Origin: Caballeronia sp. BR00000012568055
Lineage (GTDB): Bacteria; Pseudomonadota; Gammaproteobacteria; Burkholderiales; Burkholderiaceae
DNA: 64,000 nt
NCBI RefSeq assembly: GCF_029439455.1
Contig: NZ_JAQFVG010000307.1
Span: 1 to 64,000 of the forward strand
Reading direction: 5' to 3'
Shown here: positions 35,519-43,483 of the stretch, piece by piece
Numbering within the stretch: the first letter of the stretch is position 1
How the letters are laid out: each line of letters starts with the position of its first letter
Position numbers and translations under genes: made by a program
The notes under the pieces: generated by a model
The model's database searches: none
What the model was told of the DNA's origin: nothing
What the model saw: only the letters and a program-made list of their open reading frames with translations

Positions 35519-37384
35519 TCAGGCGGCAAAACGTCGCGCCATGTCAGCCTTTGCCTCGGGAAGCGCGTTCGGCAAGCCTTGATGCAGCTTGGCGAACAAC
35601 TCGTCGTGCAGGGCGAGCTCATCGCGCCAGGCGGCTTCGTTAACCGAAATCACCTGTTCGAACTGCTCGCGCGTGAAGCCGAGCGCGCCCCAGTCGATGT
35701 CCTCGTAGCGCGGCGAAATGCCGAACGCGTGTTCCTCACCGCGCGCCGTGCCTTCGATACGCCCGATCATCCAGTTCAGCACGCGCATGTTCTCGCCAAA
35801 GCCCGGCCACACGAACTTGCCGTCATCGCCTTTGCGGAACCAGTTGACGCAGAAGAACTTCGGCGCTTTCGCGTTCATCGACTCGACTTTCTCGCCCATC
35901 TTGAGCCAGTGGCCGAAGTAATCGCTCATGTTGTAGCCACAGAACGGCAGCATCGCGAATGGATCGCGGCGCACGACGCCTTGCTGACCGGCAGCGGCGG
36001 CGGTCGTTTCCGAGCCCATCGTCGCGGCCATGTAGACGCCTTCGGTCCAGTCGCGCGCTTCGGTGACGAGCGGCACCGTGTTGGAACGGCGTCCGCCGAA
36101 GATGAACGCATCGATCGGCACGCCTGCCGGGTTTTCCCAGTCGGCATCGATCGAAGGACATTGCGATGCGGGCGCGGTGAAGCGTGCGTTCGGATGCGCG
36201 GCCTTCGCGCCCGTTTCCTTCGCGATCGCTGGCGTCCAGTCGCGGCCCTGCCAGTCGATCAGATGCGCAGGCGGCGTGTCCGTCATGCCTTCCCACCAGA
36301 CGTCGCCGTCGTCGGTCAGCGCGACATTGGTGAAGATGACGTTCTCCTTGAGCGTCGCCATCGCGTTGAAGTTGGTCTTTTCGCTCGTGCCAGGCGCGAC
36401 GCCGAAGTAGCCCGCTTCCGGGTTGATTGCGTAGAGACGGCCATCGCGGCCCGGCTTGATCCAGGCGATATCGTCGCCGATGGTCGTCACCTTCCAGCCG
36501 TTCAAATCGCTAGGCGGAATCAGCATCGCGAAGTTGGTCTTGCCGCACGCCGACGGAAACGCCGCCGCGACGTGATACTTCGCGCCAGTGGGCGATGTCA
36601 CGCCAAGAATCAGCATGTGTTCGGCGAGCCAGCCTTCGTCGCGTCCCATCGTCGATGCAATGCGCAGCGCGAAGCATTTCTTGCCCAGCAGCGCGTTGCC
36701 GCCGTAGCCCGAACCGAAGCTCCAGATTTCGCGCTGCTCGGGAAAATGCACGATGTACTTCGTGTCGTTGCACGGCCACGCGACGTCCTTGCGGCCATCG
36801 CTCAGCGGCGCGCCGACCGAATGTACGCACGGCACGAACTCGCCGTCTTCGCCGAGCACGTCGTACACGGCGCGGCCCATGCGCGTCATGATGCGCATGT
36901 TCGTGACCACGTACGGGCTATCCGACAACTCCACGCCAATATGCGCGATCGGCGAGCCGAGCGGTCCCATCGAAAACGGCACGACATACATGGTGCGGCC
37001 ACGCATACAGCCATCGAACAGGCCGTCTAGCGTGACGCGCATTTCCTGCGGATCGATCCAGTTGTTGGTCGGACCAGCGTCTTCGCGACGCTGCGAGCAG
37101 ATGAACGTGCGATCTTCGACACGCGCCACATCCGAAGGATCGGAGCACGCGAGATAGGAATTCGGGCGCTTCTCGGCGTTGAGCTTCTTCATGGTGCCGG
37201 CGGCGACCATCTGCGCGCACAGGCGGTCGTACTCTTCCGTGCTGCCATCGCACCATTCGATGCGTTCGGGCTTGGTGAGCGCCGCAATCTGTTGCACCCA
37301 TTCGATCAATCGTCGGTGCCGGACATAGGCCGGCGCTTCGATATCGACGGCGTTGTTATCTTCGACTACTGCGGGCTGGTTCAT
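35519..37384 (-). CDS. pckG: Phosphoenolpyruvate carboxykinase (GTP)
   Basis: The protein has 621 residues, normal for GTP-type PEPCK. It makes PEP from oxaloacetate and GTP, a gluconeogenic entry point. Visible motifs are the kinase-1a P-loop [26 protein letters not shown], the mobile-lid/catalytic EGMTDTPP, and the C-terminal [19 protein letters not shown]. The start [11 protein letters not shown] at 37384 is chosen; 17 further codons are open upstream. A perfect 12-base palindrome lies about 125 bases upstream. It is monocistronic. Confidence 0.97.
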   Translation of the reverse strand: MNQPAVVEDNNAVDIEAPAYVRHRRLIEWVQQIAALTKPERIEWCDGSTEEYDRLCAQMVAAGTMKKLNAEKRPNSYLACSDPSDVARVEDRTFICSQRREDAGPTNNWIDPQEMRVTLDGLFDGCMRGRTMYVVPFSMGPLGSPIAHIGVELSDSPYVVTNMRIMTRMGRAVYDVLGEDGEFVPCVHSVGAPLSDGRKDVAWPCNDTKYIVHFPEQREIWSFGSGYGGNALLGKKCFALRIASTMGRDEGWLAEHMLILGVTSPTGAKYHVAAAFPSACGKTNFAMLIPPSDLNGWKVTTIGDDIAWIKPGRDGRLYAINPEAGYFGVAPGTSEKTNFNAMATLKENVIFTNVALTDDGDVWWEGMTDTPPAHLIDWQGRDWTPAIAKETGAKAAHPNARFTAPASQCPSIDADWENPAGVPIDAFIFGGRRSNTVPLVTEARDWTEGVYMAATMGSETTAAAAGQQGVVRRDPFAMLPFCGYNMSDYFGHWLKMGEKVESMNAKAPKFFCVNWFRKGDDGKFVWPGFGENMRVLNWMIGRIEGTARGEEHAFGISPRYEDIDWGALGFTREQFEQVISVNEAAWRDELALHDELFAKLHQGLPNALPEAKADMARRFAA

Positions 37385-37882
37385 CGAGTTGTCTCCACTC
37401 TTTGCAATGAAAACCTTGCACCCACGACGCTGCATGCGAGAGGCTTCGCCCTCTTGTTAATCGAGAGCATTGGCGCAAAACGCGGGGCATTCGTGTTCTT
37501 TCGACACGAAACGTTTCGCGCGCCATTTGCGACGCCGTGAATGTGACGCTTTGCGATGCGTATGCGCGAAAATCACGCGTTCGGGCGCAACTTGCATCGC
37601 AAAGGAACAATCTGTAAAAAAGCGATACTAAGTGGCCTATCTCCTCGCGGTTATCCGCGTTTTCTGCCTGAAGCGCCGATGCGTTTGCTGGCGGCGCGGC
37701 CGGGGCGACTTCTTAAAAAATGGGAGTCAAGCTTAACACTGCAAAACGCCTGCGCGTATCGGTAATGCAGTTAAGCTGATAAAGCGCACATTTATCGGTA
37801 ATTACCCGAAGCTATTCGCTCTATTCTCTCGCCCGGACAAAAAGCAGCACGTTTGATGCCCAACAAAATTCAATCAAAGCTC
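37385..37882. promoter_or_regulatory. Divergent pckG / hydroxyacid dehydrogenase intergenic region
   Basis: This 498-base gap holds no gene. It contains a CGAAACGTTTCG palindrome (37507-37518) on the pckG side and, on the dehydrogenase side, an imperfect dyad AGCTTAAC(AC)TGCA ... TGCAGTTAAGCT (37730-37777). The part next to the dehydrogenase is AT-rich and probably holds its promoter. Confidence 0.55.
37507..37518. promoter_or_regulatory. LacI-family-like operator palindrome upstream of pckG
   Basis: CGAAACGTTTCG is perfectly symmetric with the central CG typical of LacI/GalR-family operators, and its inner GAAACGTTTC equals the core of the enterobacterial Cra (FruR) site. It lies 123-134 bases upstream of the pckG start. 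The binding protein is inferred, not seen in this window. Confidence 0.45.
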
Positions 37883-38899
37883 ATGAAAATCGCCATCCTC
37901 GACGACTACCAAGACGCAGTAAGAAAGCTCGATTGCTTTCATTTGCTCGATGAACATGAGGTGAAAATATTCAATAACACCGTGCGTGGACTGGGACAGT
38001 TGGCTAGCAGACTGTCGGAAGTGGACGCGCTCGTGCTCATTCGCGAACGCACGCGTATTAGTTCGCAACTGCTCGACAAGCTGCCGAAGCTGCGCATGAT
38101 CAGCCAGACGGGTCGCGCGGGCGGCGGTCATATCGATATCGATGCCTGCACGGAACGCGGTATCGCCGTGCTCGAAGGCGCGGGTTCGCCGGTCGCGCCT
38201 GCGGAACTGACGTGGGCGCTCATCATGGCGGCGCAGCGGCGCATTCCGCAGTACGTGGCGAATTTGAAGCAAGGCGCGTGGCAGCAATCGGGACTGAAGA
38301 CGTCGGCGTTGCCGCCGAATTTCGGCCTCGGCCAAGTGCTGCGCGGACAGACGCTCGGCATTTGGGGCTTCGGCAAAATCGGTCAGTTGGTCGCGGGTTA
38401 TGGCAAGGCGTTCGGCATGAACGTGCTCGTGCACGGGCGCGAACATTCGCAGGGAGCGGCGCGCGAACATGGCTTCGCGGTTGCCGAAAGTCGCGAAGCG
38501 CTGTTCGAACAAAGCGATGTGCTGACCGTGCATTTGCGTTTGAGCGATGAAACGCGCGCCATCGTCAAACAGGAAGATTTGATGCGCATGAAGCCGACCG
38601 CGCTGTTCGTCAACACGAGCCGCGCGGAGCTGCTCGAAGACAACGCGCTGCTGAACGCGCTGCATCACAATCGGCCGGGAATGGTGGCCGTAGATGTGTT
38701 CGAGAGCGAGCCGATTCTGCAAGGCTACGGCTTGCTGCGGATGGAAAACGTCATCTGCACGCCGCACATCGGCTATGTGGAGCGCGAGAGCTACGAGCTT
38801 TATTTCGGCGCGGCGTTCCGCAATATTCTCGCGTTCGATGCCGGCGATACATCGAGCGTCGCGAATCAGGAAGCGCTACAGCACGCGCGCCGCCGTTAA
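37883..38899 (+). CDS. D-2-hydroxyacid dehydrogenase family protein
   Basis: The protein has 338 residues. NAD(P)-dependent dehydrogenase of the phosphoglycerate/formate/lactate dehydrogenase family. The Rossmann loop TLGIWGFGKIGQLVAGYGKAFGMNVLVHGR is near residues 150-180. The catalytic set is Arg in NTSRAELLED, Glu in the DVFESEP region and His in CTPHIGYVERE. The start MKIAILDDYQDAV at 37883 fits the family; an upstream ATG at 37856 is possible, and neither has a strong ribosome site. The substrate is unknown. It overlaps the convergent OsmC gene by four bases. Confidence 0.92.
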   Translation: MKIAILDDYQDAVRKLDCFHLLDEHEVKIFNNTVRGLGQLASRLSEVDALVLIRERTRISSQLLDKLPKLRMISQTGRAGGGHIDIDACTERGIAVLEGAGSPVAPAELTWALIMAAQRRIPQYVANLKQGAWQQSGLKTSALPPNFGLGQVLRGQTLGIWGFGKIGQLVAGYGKAFGMNVLVHGREHSQGAAREHGFAVAESREALFEQSDVLTVHLRLSDETRAIVKQEDLMRMKPTALFVNTSRAELLEDNALLNALHHNRPGMVAVDVFESEPILQGYGLLRMENVICTPHIGYVERESYELYFGAAFRNILAFDAGDTSSVANQEALQHARRR

Positions 38900-39372
38900 A
38901 TTGTCGATACGTCGATCACCGGCTCGCAGCGAACCGGGAAGTTCACCGAGTTCGCGATAAAGCAGTAGCGATGCGCGTCTTCATGCAGACGCGCCGCCAG
39001 CGCTACATCGCCGCCCGCGCCGATGGTCACGCGCGGCCGCAACGTCACATCGACGAAGCGGCCGCTGCCGTTCTTCTCTTCCTGCATCGTACCGATGGCG
39101 TCATCGACATAACCGGTCACGACGATTTTGTTCGTCGCGCATAAGTGCAGATACCAGAGCATGTGGCACGACGACAGCGACGCCACCAACAACTCTTCGG
39201 GATTGTGGCGCGCGGGATCGCCGCGAAACGCCGGATCGCTCGATGCCTCGATCGCCGGCTTGGTGCCGATGCGCAAGAGATGATCGCGCGAGTAGGCATC
39301 GTAGGCGGACGTGCCGGAACCGAGGTCGCCGGTCCATGCGGTGGACACTTCGTAGGTGTGCTGCTTCGACAC
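38896..39372 (-). CDS. OsmC/Ohr-family protein
   Basis: The protein has 158 residues. OsmC-family thiol peroxidases reduce organic hydroperoxides; conserved features here are GTKPAIEASSDPAFRGDPARHNPEELLVASLSSCHMLWYLHLCA with the cysteine in SSCHM, and a second region around HRYCFIANSVNFPV carrying the other cysteine. It starts with a GTG at 39372, supported by an AGGAG site six bases upstream. Next upstream are the patatin and thioesterase genes, probably one operon. It overlaps the dehydrogenase at the 3' end. Confidence 0.9.
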   Translation of the reverse strand: MSKQHTYEVSTAWTGDLGSGTSAYDAYSRDHLLRIGTKPAIEASSDPAFRGDPARHNPEELLVASLSSCHMLWYLHLCATNKIVVTGYVDDAIGTMQEEKNGSGRFVDVTLRPRVTIGAGGDVALAARLHEDAHRYCFIANSVNFPVRCEPVIDVSTI

Positions 39373-39386
39373 GATCGGCTCCTGTT

Positions 39387-40253
39387 TTAGCTGTGCGCGG
39401 CCACTTCGATCAGACGCGGCAGACGCGCGAGAAAGTCATCGGCGTCGGCGCGGCCCAGGTCGTAGGCGTGCTGCATTTGCGCGGGACTGGTGTAATCCCA
39501 ACTCGAAATCGGCACTTTGCGCGATGGCTGCACGTAGATACGCCGCTGCTCGCCGTGCGGCACCACGAACATCTGCTCGCGCGGATACAAGCGCGTGACC
39601 ATCACCAGCGCAAGACCGGGCGATGCGTCAAGCGCGGAGACGGGCACGTTATCGACCATGCCGCCATCGAGCACCGGACGACCGTTGCGGCGAAGAATCG
39701 GCGTGAACGGCGGCGTGCTTGACGATTGCAGAATGAGATCGGCGAGATCGTCGATAGTCGCGCACTCCTGCGCCGTCACGAACTCGGGATGAAAACCAAG
39801 CGCCTGCCCGAGCGTCGGATGCAGCGTCTTGCGCACGTACTTCTCGATGTTATACGCGATGATCCCCGCCGCCACCGCACTGCGCGCGCCCAGCCAACGC
39901 GGCAGATGCGACACGCCAATGCGGATCTCCGGCGCGTGTTGAATATCGTCGAAGCGCTCGGCAAAGATATCGACCAATGCCTGCCGATAAATCCGATAGT
40001 GCGGAAACACCGATTCGCGCCGCACGAGATTGCCCCAATACGCGTTCTTCGTGTTGCCGCTGAGCGCACGAGCGTAGTAATCCATCACCCAGCGCGATTC
40101 GTTCGTGTACAGCATGCAGGCCGTCGCCGCGCCCGCCGAAATCCCCGCGATAATGCGCGGTTTCAGATTCAACTCTGGCTTCACGATGTCCCAGAAACCT
40201 GCCTGCCACCAGCAGCGATTGCCGCCGCCTGCGAATACGACCTGATCGAACAT
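39387..40253 (-). CDS. Patatin-like phospholipase
   Basis: The protein has 288 residues. The patatin catalytic dyad is complete: oxyanion loop AGGGNRCWWQAGF (8-20), Ser39 in GISAG, and Asp196 in VLDGGMVDN. It probably hydrolyses lipid acyl esters. There is no signal peptide or transmembrane helix, so it acts in the cytosol or is exported by an unknown route. The start codon overlaps the thioesterase stop by one base (TAATG), so it lies in an operon thioesterase-patatin-OsmC. Confidence 0.9.
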   Translation of the reverse strand: MFDQVVFAGGGNRCWWQAGFWDIVKPELNLKPRIIAGISAGAATACMLYTNESRWVMDYYARALSGNTKNAYWGNLVRRESVFPHYRIYRQALVDIFAERFDDIQHAPEIRIGVSHLPRWLGARSAVAAGIIAYNIEKYVRKTLHPTLGQALGFHPEFVTAQECATIDDLADLILQSSSTPPFTPILRRNGRPVLDGGMVDNVPVSALDASPGLALVMVTRLYPREQMFVVPHGEQRRIYVQPSRKVPISSWDYTSPAQMQHAYDLGRADADDFLARLPRLIEVAAHS

Positions 40254-40660
40254 TATTGATTGAGGAGCGCGTAGGTTGTGGTGGCGTGCGCGGCAAGTTC
40301 GCCCTGATCGTCACGCAATTCGATTTCGCCGAACACGAGATTGCGGCCGCGTCGCTGAACGCGCGCGGTGACGAGCACATCGCCCAATTTGACCGGGCGC
40401 ATGAAGGTCGTGTTGAGGGAAACCGTGGTCATCGGCTGGAAAGCGCCGAGCGCCTGAGAGATGGCGATGACCATCGCGGTATCGGCGGCGGCCATGAAGA
40501 CCTGACCGCAGATCACGCCGCCCGCATGCTTCAAATGCTCGGAGTACGGAAGCCGAAGCGTGATCTCGTTATGATTCGTCGATTCGGGTGTGAGATTCAG
40601 TTCGCGCACCCACGGCGCGAGAATGCTGTCGAGCAGCGCGCTGATCGCCTGATTGTCCAT
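40253..40660 (-). CDS. PaaI-like hotdog thioesterase
   Basis: The protein has 135 residues. It has the single hotdog fold of PaaI-type acyl-CoA thioesterases: HAGGVICGQVFMAAADTAMVIAISQALG (helix with the HGG-like motif) and PMTTVSLNTTFMRPVKLGDVLVTARVQRRGRNLVFGEIELRDDQGELAAHATTTY. The substrate is unknown; the coupling to a patatin suggests a role in releasing or recycling fatty acyl groups. It is the first gene of the operon. Confidence 0.88.
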   Translation of the reverse strand: MDNQAISALLDSILAPWVRELNLTPESTNHNEITLRLPYSEHLKHAGGVICGQVFMAAADTAMVIAISQALGAFQPMTTVSLNTTFMRPVKLGDVLVTARVQRRGRNLVFGEIELRDDQGELAAHATTTYALLNQ

Positions 40661-40781
40661 GTCTCTGTGCCGTGTCGCTTTGCTTTTGCTGATGAAGCGT
40701 CATGATAGCGGGCGGTTTGGGACGCATCGGACGCATCGGCGGCCGCGTTCCGCGCGTCTCAAATTTTTTGCGCGAGGGGGC

Positions 40782-40811
40782 TTGCGCTTATCGAAATAGT
40801 CCAGCTATAAT
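40782..40811 (+). promoter_or_regulatory. Sigma70-type promoter of tRNA-Lys
   Basis: TTGCGC (40782-40787), an 18-base spacer and a perfect TATAAT (40806-40811) lie 13 bases in front of the tRNA. Confidence 0.85.
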
Positions 40812-40823
40812 TTCGCTTCTGTT

Positions 40824-40899
40824 GGGGCGTTAGCTCAGTTGGTAGAGCAGCGGACTCTTAATCCGTAGGTCGAGTGTTCGAGTCACTCACGCCCCACCA
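40824..40899 (+). tRNA. tRNA-Lys (anticodon CTT)
   Basis: 76 nt with encoded CCA. Acceptor GGGGCGT/ACGCCCC, D arm GCTC/GAGC, anticodon loop CTCTTAA (CTT, reading AAG) on the stem GCGGA/TCCGT, and T arm GAGTG/CACTC with TTCGAGT. Confidence 0.97.
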
Positions 40900-40913
40900 C
40901 CAGATATTCAGTG

Positions 40914-40941
40914 AAAAGCCCGGTCCTTGGATCGGGCTTTT
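40914..40941 (+). terminator. Terminator after tRNA-Lys
   Basis: Stem AAAAGCCCG / CGGGCTTTT with a ten-base inner part (including GTCC/GGAT pairing) and a TTGCTTTT tail, 14 bases after the tRNA. Confidence 0.88.
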
Positions 40942-41148
40942 TGCTTTTCGGCGATTGATCTTCCTCCAATCGCTGCGTTTTTCAGACTATTTCCTCTATC
41001 GGTTGCTTTCAAAGCACTGAACAATCCCCGTCGTTTCGCACATCGATCCACCGCGAACGATTCAGCCGCGCCTTCCCTTTCTTGTCTATTGATCGCCTCT
41101 GAAGCGTGAAGGCGCGCGCGTCGGTATCCATTACCCTGGGGGCATTCA

Positions 41149-41826
41149 ATGTACTTCACCAAGAAAAGCACGGGCGTGGTCCTCGCATCGCTTGCCGTCG
41201 TGCTCGCCGGATGCGCAACCGAGGCGTCCCGCACGCTGCCGGTTCAGCAAGTCAGCATCGCCAGCACGCCTTACGTGGGCAAAACCGTGCCCGTCTCCGT
41301 CGGCAAATTCGATAATCGTTCGAGCTATATGCGCGGCGTGTTCTCCGATGGCGTCGATCGCGTCGGCAGTCAGGCCAAGACGATTCTCGTCACCACGCTC
41401 CAGCAAAGCCGCCGCTTCAACGTGCTCGATCGCGACAACATGAGCGAGATCAAGCAGGAAGCCGCCATCGCCAACAAGGCGCAGGCGCTCAAGGGCGCGA
41501 ATTACGTCATCACTGGCGACGTCACGGAATTCGGCCGCAAGGATGTCGGCGATCATCAACTGTTCGGCATTCTCGGCAGCGGCAAGACGCAGGTTGCGTA
41601 CGCCAAGGTCAGCCTGAATATCGTCGATACGACCACGTCCGAAGTCGTCGCATCGAGTCAGGGCGCGGGTGAATACAGCTTGTCGAATCGCGAAGTCATC
41701 GGCTTTGGCGGTACGGCGAGTTACGACTCGACGCTCAACGGCAAGGTGCTCGATCTGGCCATTCAGGAAGCCGTCAACCATCTGGCCGAACAGGTCGATG
41801 CGGGCGCGTTGCAGTCGTCGAAGTAA
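41149..41826 (+). CDS. CsgG/HfaB-family outer-membrane lipoprotein
   Basis: The protein has 225 residues. A type II signal peptide ends VVLAGC (lipidated Cys22). The mature part has the CsgG-like alpha/beta domain: KTVPVSVGKFDNRS, FSDGVDRVGSQAKTILVTTLQQSRRFNVLDR and KGANYVITGDVTEF, then a beta region NREVIGFGGTASYDSTLNGKVLDLAIQEAVNHL. CsgG proper forms the curli secretion channel, but no curli or holdfast genes are here and the neighbours are two more lipoproteins. It is probably a periplasmic/outer-membrane assembly factor in that trio. The gene heads an operon of three lipoprotein genes. Confidence 0.88.
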   Translation: MYFTKKSTGVVLASLAVVLAGCATEASRTLPVQQVSIASTPYVGKTVPVSVGKFDNRSSYMRGVFSDGVDRVGSQAKTILVTTLQQSRRFNVLDRDNMSEIKQEAAIANKAQALKGANYVITGDVTEFGRKDVGDHQLFGILGSGKTQVAYAKVSLNIVDTTTSEVVASSQGAGEYSLSNREVIGFGGTASYDSTLNGKVLDLAIQEAVNHLAEQVDAGALQSSK

Positions 41827-41850
41827 GTCACTTTCAACACATCGAAAAGC

Positions 41851-42213
41851 ATGAAAACCAAGAACCATATCTCGACCGGCATCGCGCTGTCGGTCGCGGC
41901 GGCGTGCGCGCTGCTGACGGGGTGCGCGAGTAAGCCGCAGCCGCTTTATCAATGGGATGCGTATCAGCCGCAGGTCTACGCGCAATTCACCGGCAAGTCG
42001 ACACCCACGGAACAGATCGACGCGCTCGAACAAGCACGTCAGAAGATTGCGGCTAAAGGCAATGCCGTGCCGCCCGGTTTCCACGCGCATCTCGGCGCGT
42101 TGTACGCGAGCGTCGGCCGCTCGGACGATGCCAGAACTGAGCTGAGCGCCGAGAAGCAGGCCTTCCCCGAGTCGTCCGCGTACATGGACTTCATGTTGAA
42201 AAACCTCAAGTAA
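41851..42213 (+). CDS. DUF4810 lipoprotein
   Basis: The protein has 120 residues. A lipoprotein signal ends ALLTGC (Cys25) and is followed by the short DUF4810 domain: YQWDAYQPQVYAQFTGK, EQIDALEQARQKIAAKGNAVPPGFHAHLGALYASVGRSDDARTELSAEKQAFPESSAYMDFML, which looks like two TPR-type helical hairpins. It begins 24 bases after the CsgG-like gene and ends nine bases before the DUF799 gene. Function unknown; probable helical adaptor between its two neighbours. Confidence 0.9.
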   Translation: MKTKNHISTGIALSVAAACALLTGCASKPQPLYQWDAYQPQVYAQFTGKSTPTEQIDALEQARQKIAAKGNAVPPGFHAHLGALYASVGRSDDARTELSAEKQAFPESSAYMDFMLKNLK

Positions 42214-42222
42214 GCGCGAGCC

Positions 42223-42897
42223 ATGATCAAGTTCTTCTCAAATAAACTTTGCGTGGCGCTGTCGGCGCTGATCCTGTTGAGCGCCTGTGCATCGGGTCCG
42301 AAGCAAGTGGATTACACCGCATTCCGCAATGCCAAGCCGCGTTCGATTCTCGTGTTGCCGCCGGTCAATCAGACGTCCGAAGTGAACGCAACGTACGGCA
42401 TGCTCGCGCAGATGACCATGCCGCTCGCGGAAGCGGGTTATTACGTGGTGCCCGTCGCCGAAATGGACGAGACGTTCAAGCACAACGGTTTGACTACCCC
42501 GACGGACATTCAGAACGTTGCGCCAGCGAAGCTGCGCGAGATATTCGCAGCCGATGCCGCGCTGTACACGACGGTGACGGACTATGGTTCAAAGTTCGTC
42601 GTCGTCGGCAGCAAGACCAATGTCACCGCCAATACGAAATTGGTCGATCTGCGTTCCGGCAATGAATTGTGGAGCGGGTCGGCGACCGCCAACGGCAGCG
42701 AAGCGGGCGCCAACGTCGCAGTCGGAGGAGGAAGTCTGATCGGCGTGCTCGTGTCAGCGGCCGTCTCGCAAGTCGTCAACGCGTCGACCGACAAGTCTTA
42801 CACGGTCGCCGCCCTGACGAGCCAGCGTTTGCTTTCTGCGGGAGGCGCGAACACTTTGCTCTACGGTCCGCGATCACCGAAGTACGGCACCGACTAA
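42223..42897 (+). CDS. DUF799 (GNA1162-type) lipoprotein
   Basis: The protein has 224 residues. Lipoprotein signal LILLSAC (Cys22), then an alpha/beta domain with FRNAKPRSILVLPPVNQTSEVNATYGMLAQMTMPLAEAGYYVVPVAEMDETFKHNGL and FAADAALYTTVTDYGSKFVVVGSKTNVTANTKLVDLRSGNELWSGSA, and a Gly/Val-rich stretch near 165. It matches the family of the Neisseria surface antigen GNA1162. It closes the three-gene lipoprotein operon; no enzymatic activity is evident. Confidence 0.9.
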   Translation: MIKFFSNKLCVALSALILLSACASGPKQVDYTAFRNAKPRSILVLPPVNQTSEVNATYGMLAQMTMPLAEAGYYVVPVAEMDETFKHNGLTTPTDIQNVAPAKLREIFAADAALYTTVTDYGSKFVVVGSKTNVTANTKLVDLRSGNELWSGSATANGSEAGANVAVGGGSLIGVLVSAAVSQVVNASTDKSYTVAALTSQRLLSAGGANTLLYGPRSPKYGTD

Positions 42898-42934
42898 CGC
42901 CGTCACGTCGCCGGGCACCGCGTCCGGCGACGCC

Positions 42935-43324
42935 TCACCCAATCACCGCCCCTCGCTTCTCCAGCAACTCCCGCAACACCGCCCGATGGCACCGCGCTTC
43001 ATCCTCGCAATAGCATCCCACCGACAAATCCGCTGAATGCGATAACGCCGCCAGCAGATCCAACGTTCTGGACGCATCCGGCATCGCCATTTCGGCCTTG
43101 AACTTGCGCACGAAGTCGCGCCACTCCTTCTCGCTTTCCGCATGCAACGCCTGCGCGACCAACTCCGCAGACGGCGACAGATTCGGATACCACACGTCAT
43201 AAAAATCGCGCGTAGCGAATTCAGCCTTCGGCACACCGCGCGGCGGCCGTCGCACCGTGCCAATCCGCAAACCCTCGTTCTGCACACGCGGCGATCCCAG
43301 CCGCACGATTCGTATCGCCATCAT
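42935..43324 (-). CDS. DUF488 family protein
   Basis: The protein has 129 residues. DUF488 signature: N-terminal RIVRLGSPRVQNEGLRIGTVRRPPRG, WYPNLSPSAELV, and the C-terminal CYCEDEARCHRAVLRELL with clustered Cys/His. The role of DUF488 proteins is not settled. The start is one of two adjacent ATGs (43324 or 43321) behind a GGAG site; the frame is open further upstream, but that part lies in the divergent MFS gene's leader. Confidence 0.88.
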   Translation of the reverse strand: MMAIRIVRLGSPRVQNEGLRIGTVRRPPRGVPKAEFATRDFYDVWYPNLSPSAELVAQALHAESEKEWRDFVRKFKAEMAMPDASRTLDLLAALSHSADLSVGCYCEDEARCHRAVLRELLEKRGAVIG

Positions 43325-43483
43325 CGGTCTCCTTCGAATTTGAAAGCTGTCGTGGCTCCGTCGAGCGAAATATTGCTGCTTCCCGTATCGTGGCGGATTG
43401 TTCTCCGTCCGCTTACATCCGGAATCGCCGACGTGCCTCCCGAAGACCAAGACAATACCGCGCCCCGCAATCCCGATGCGCCG

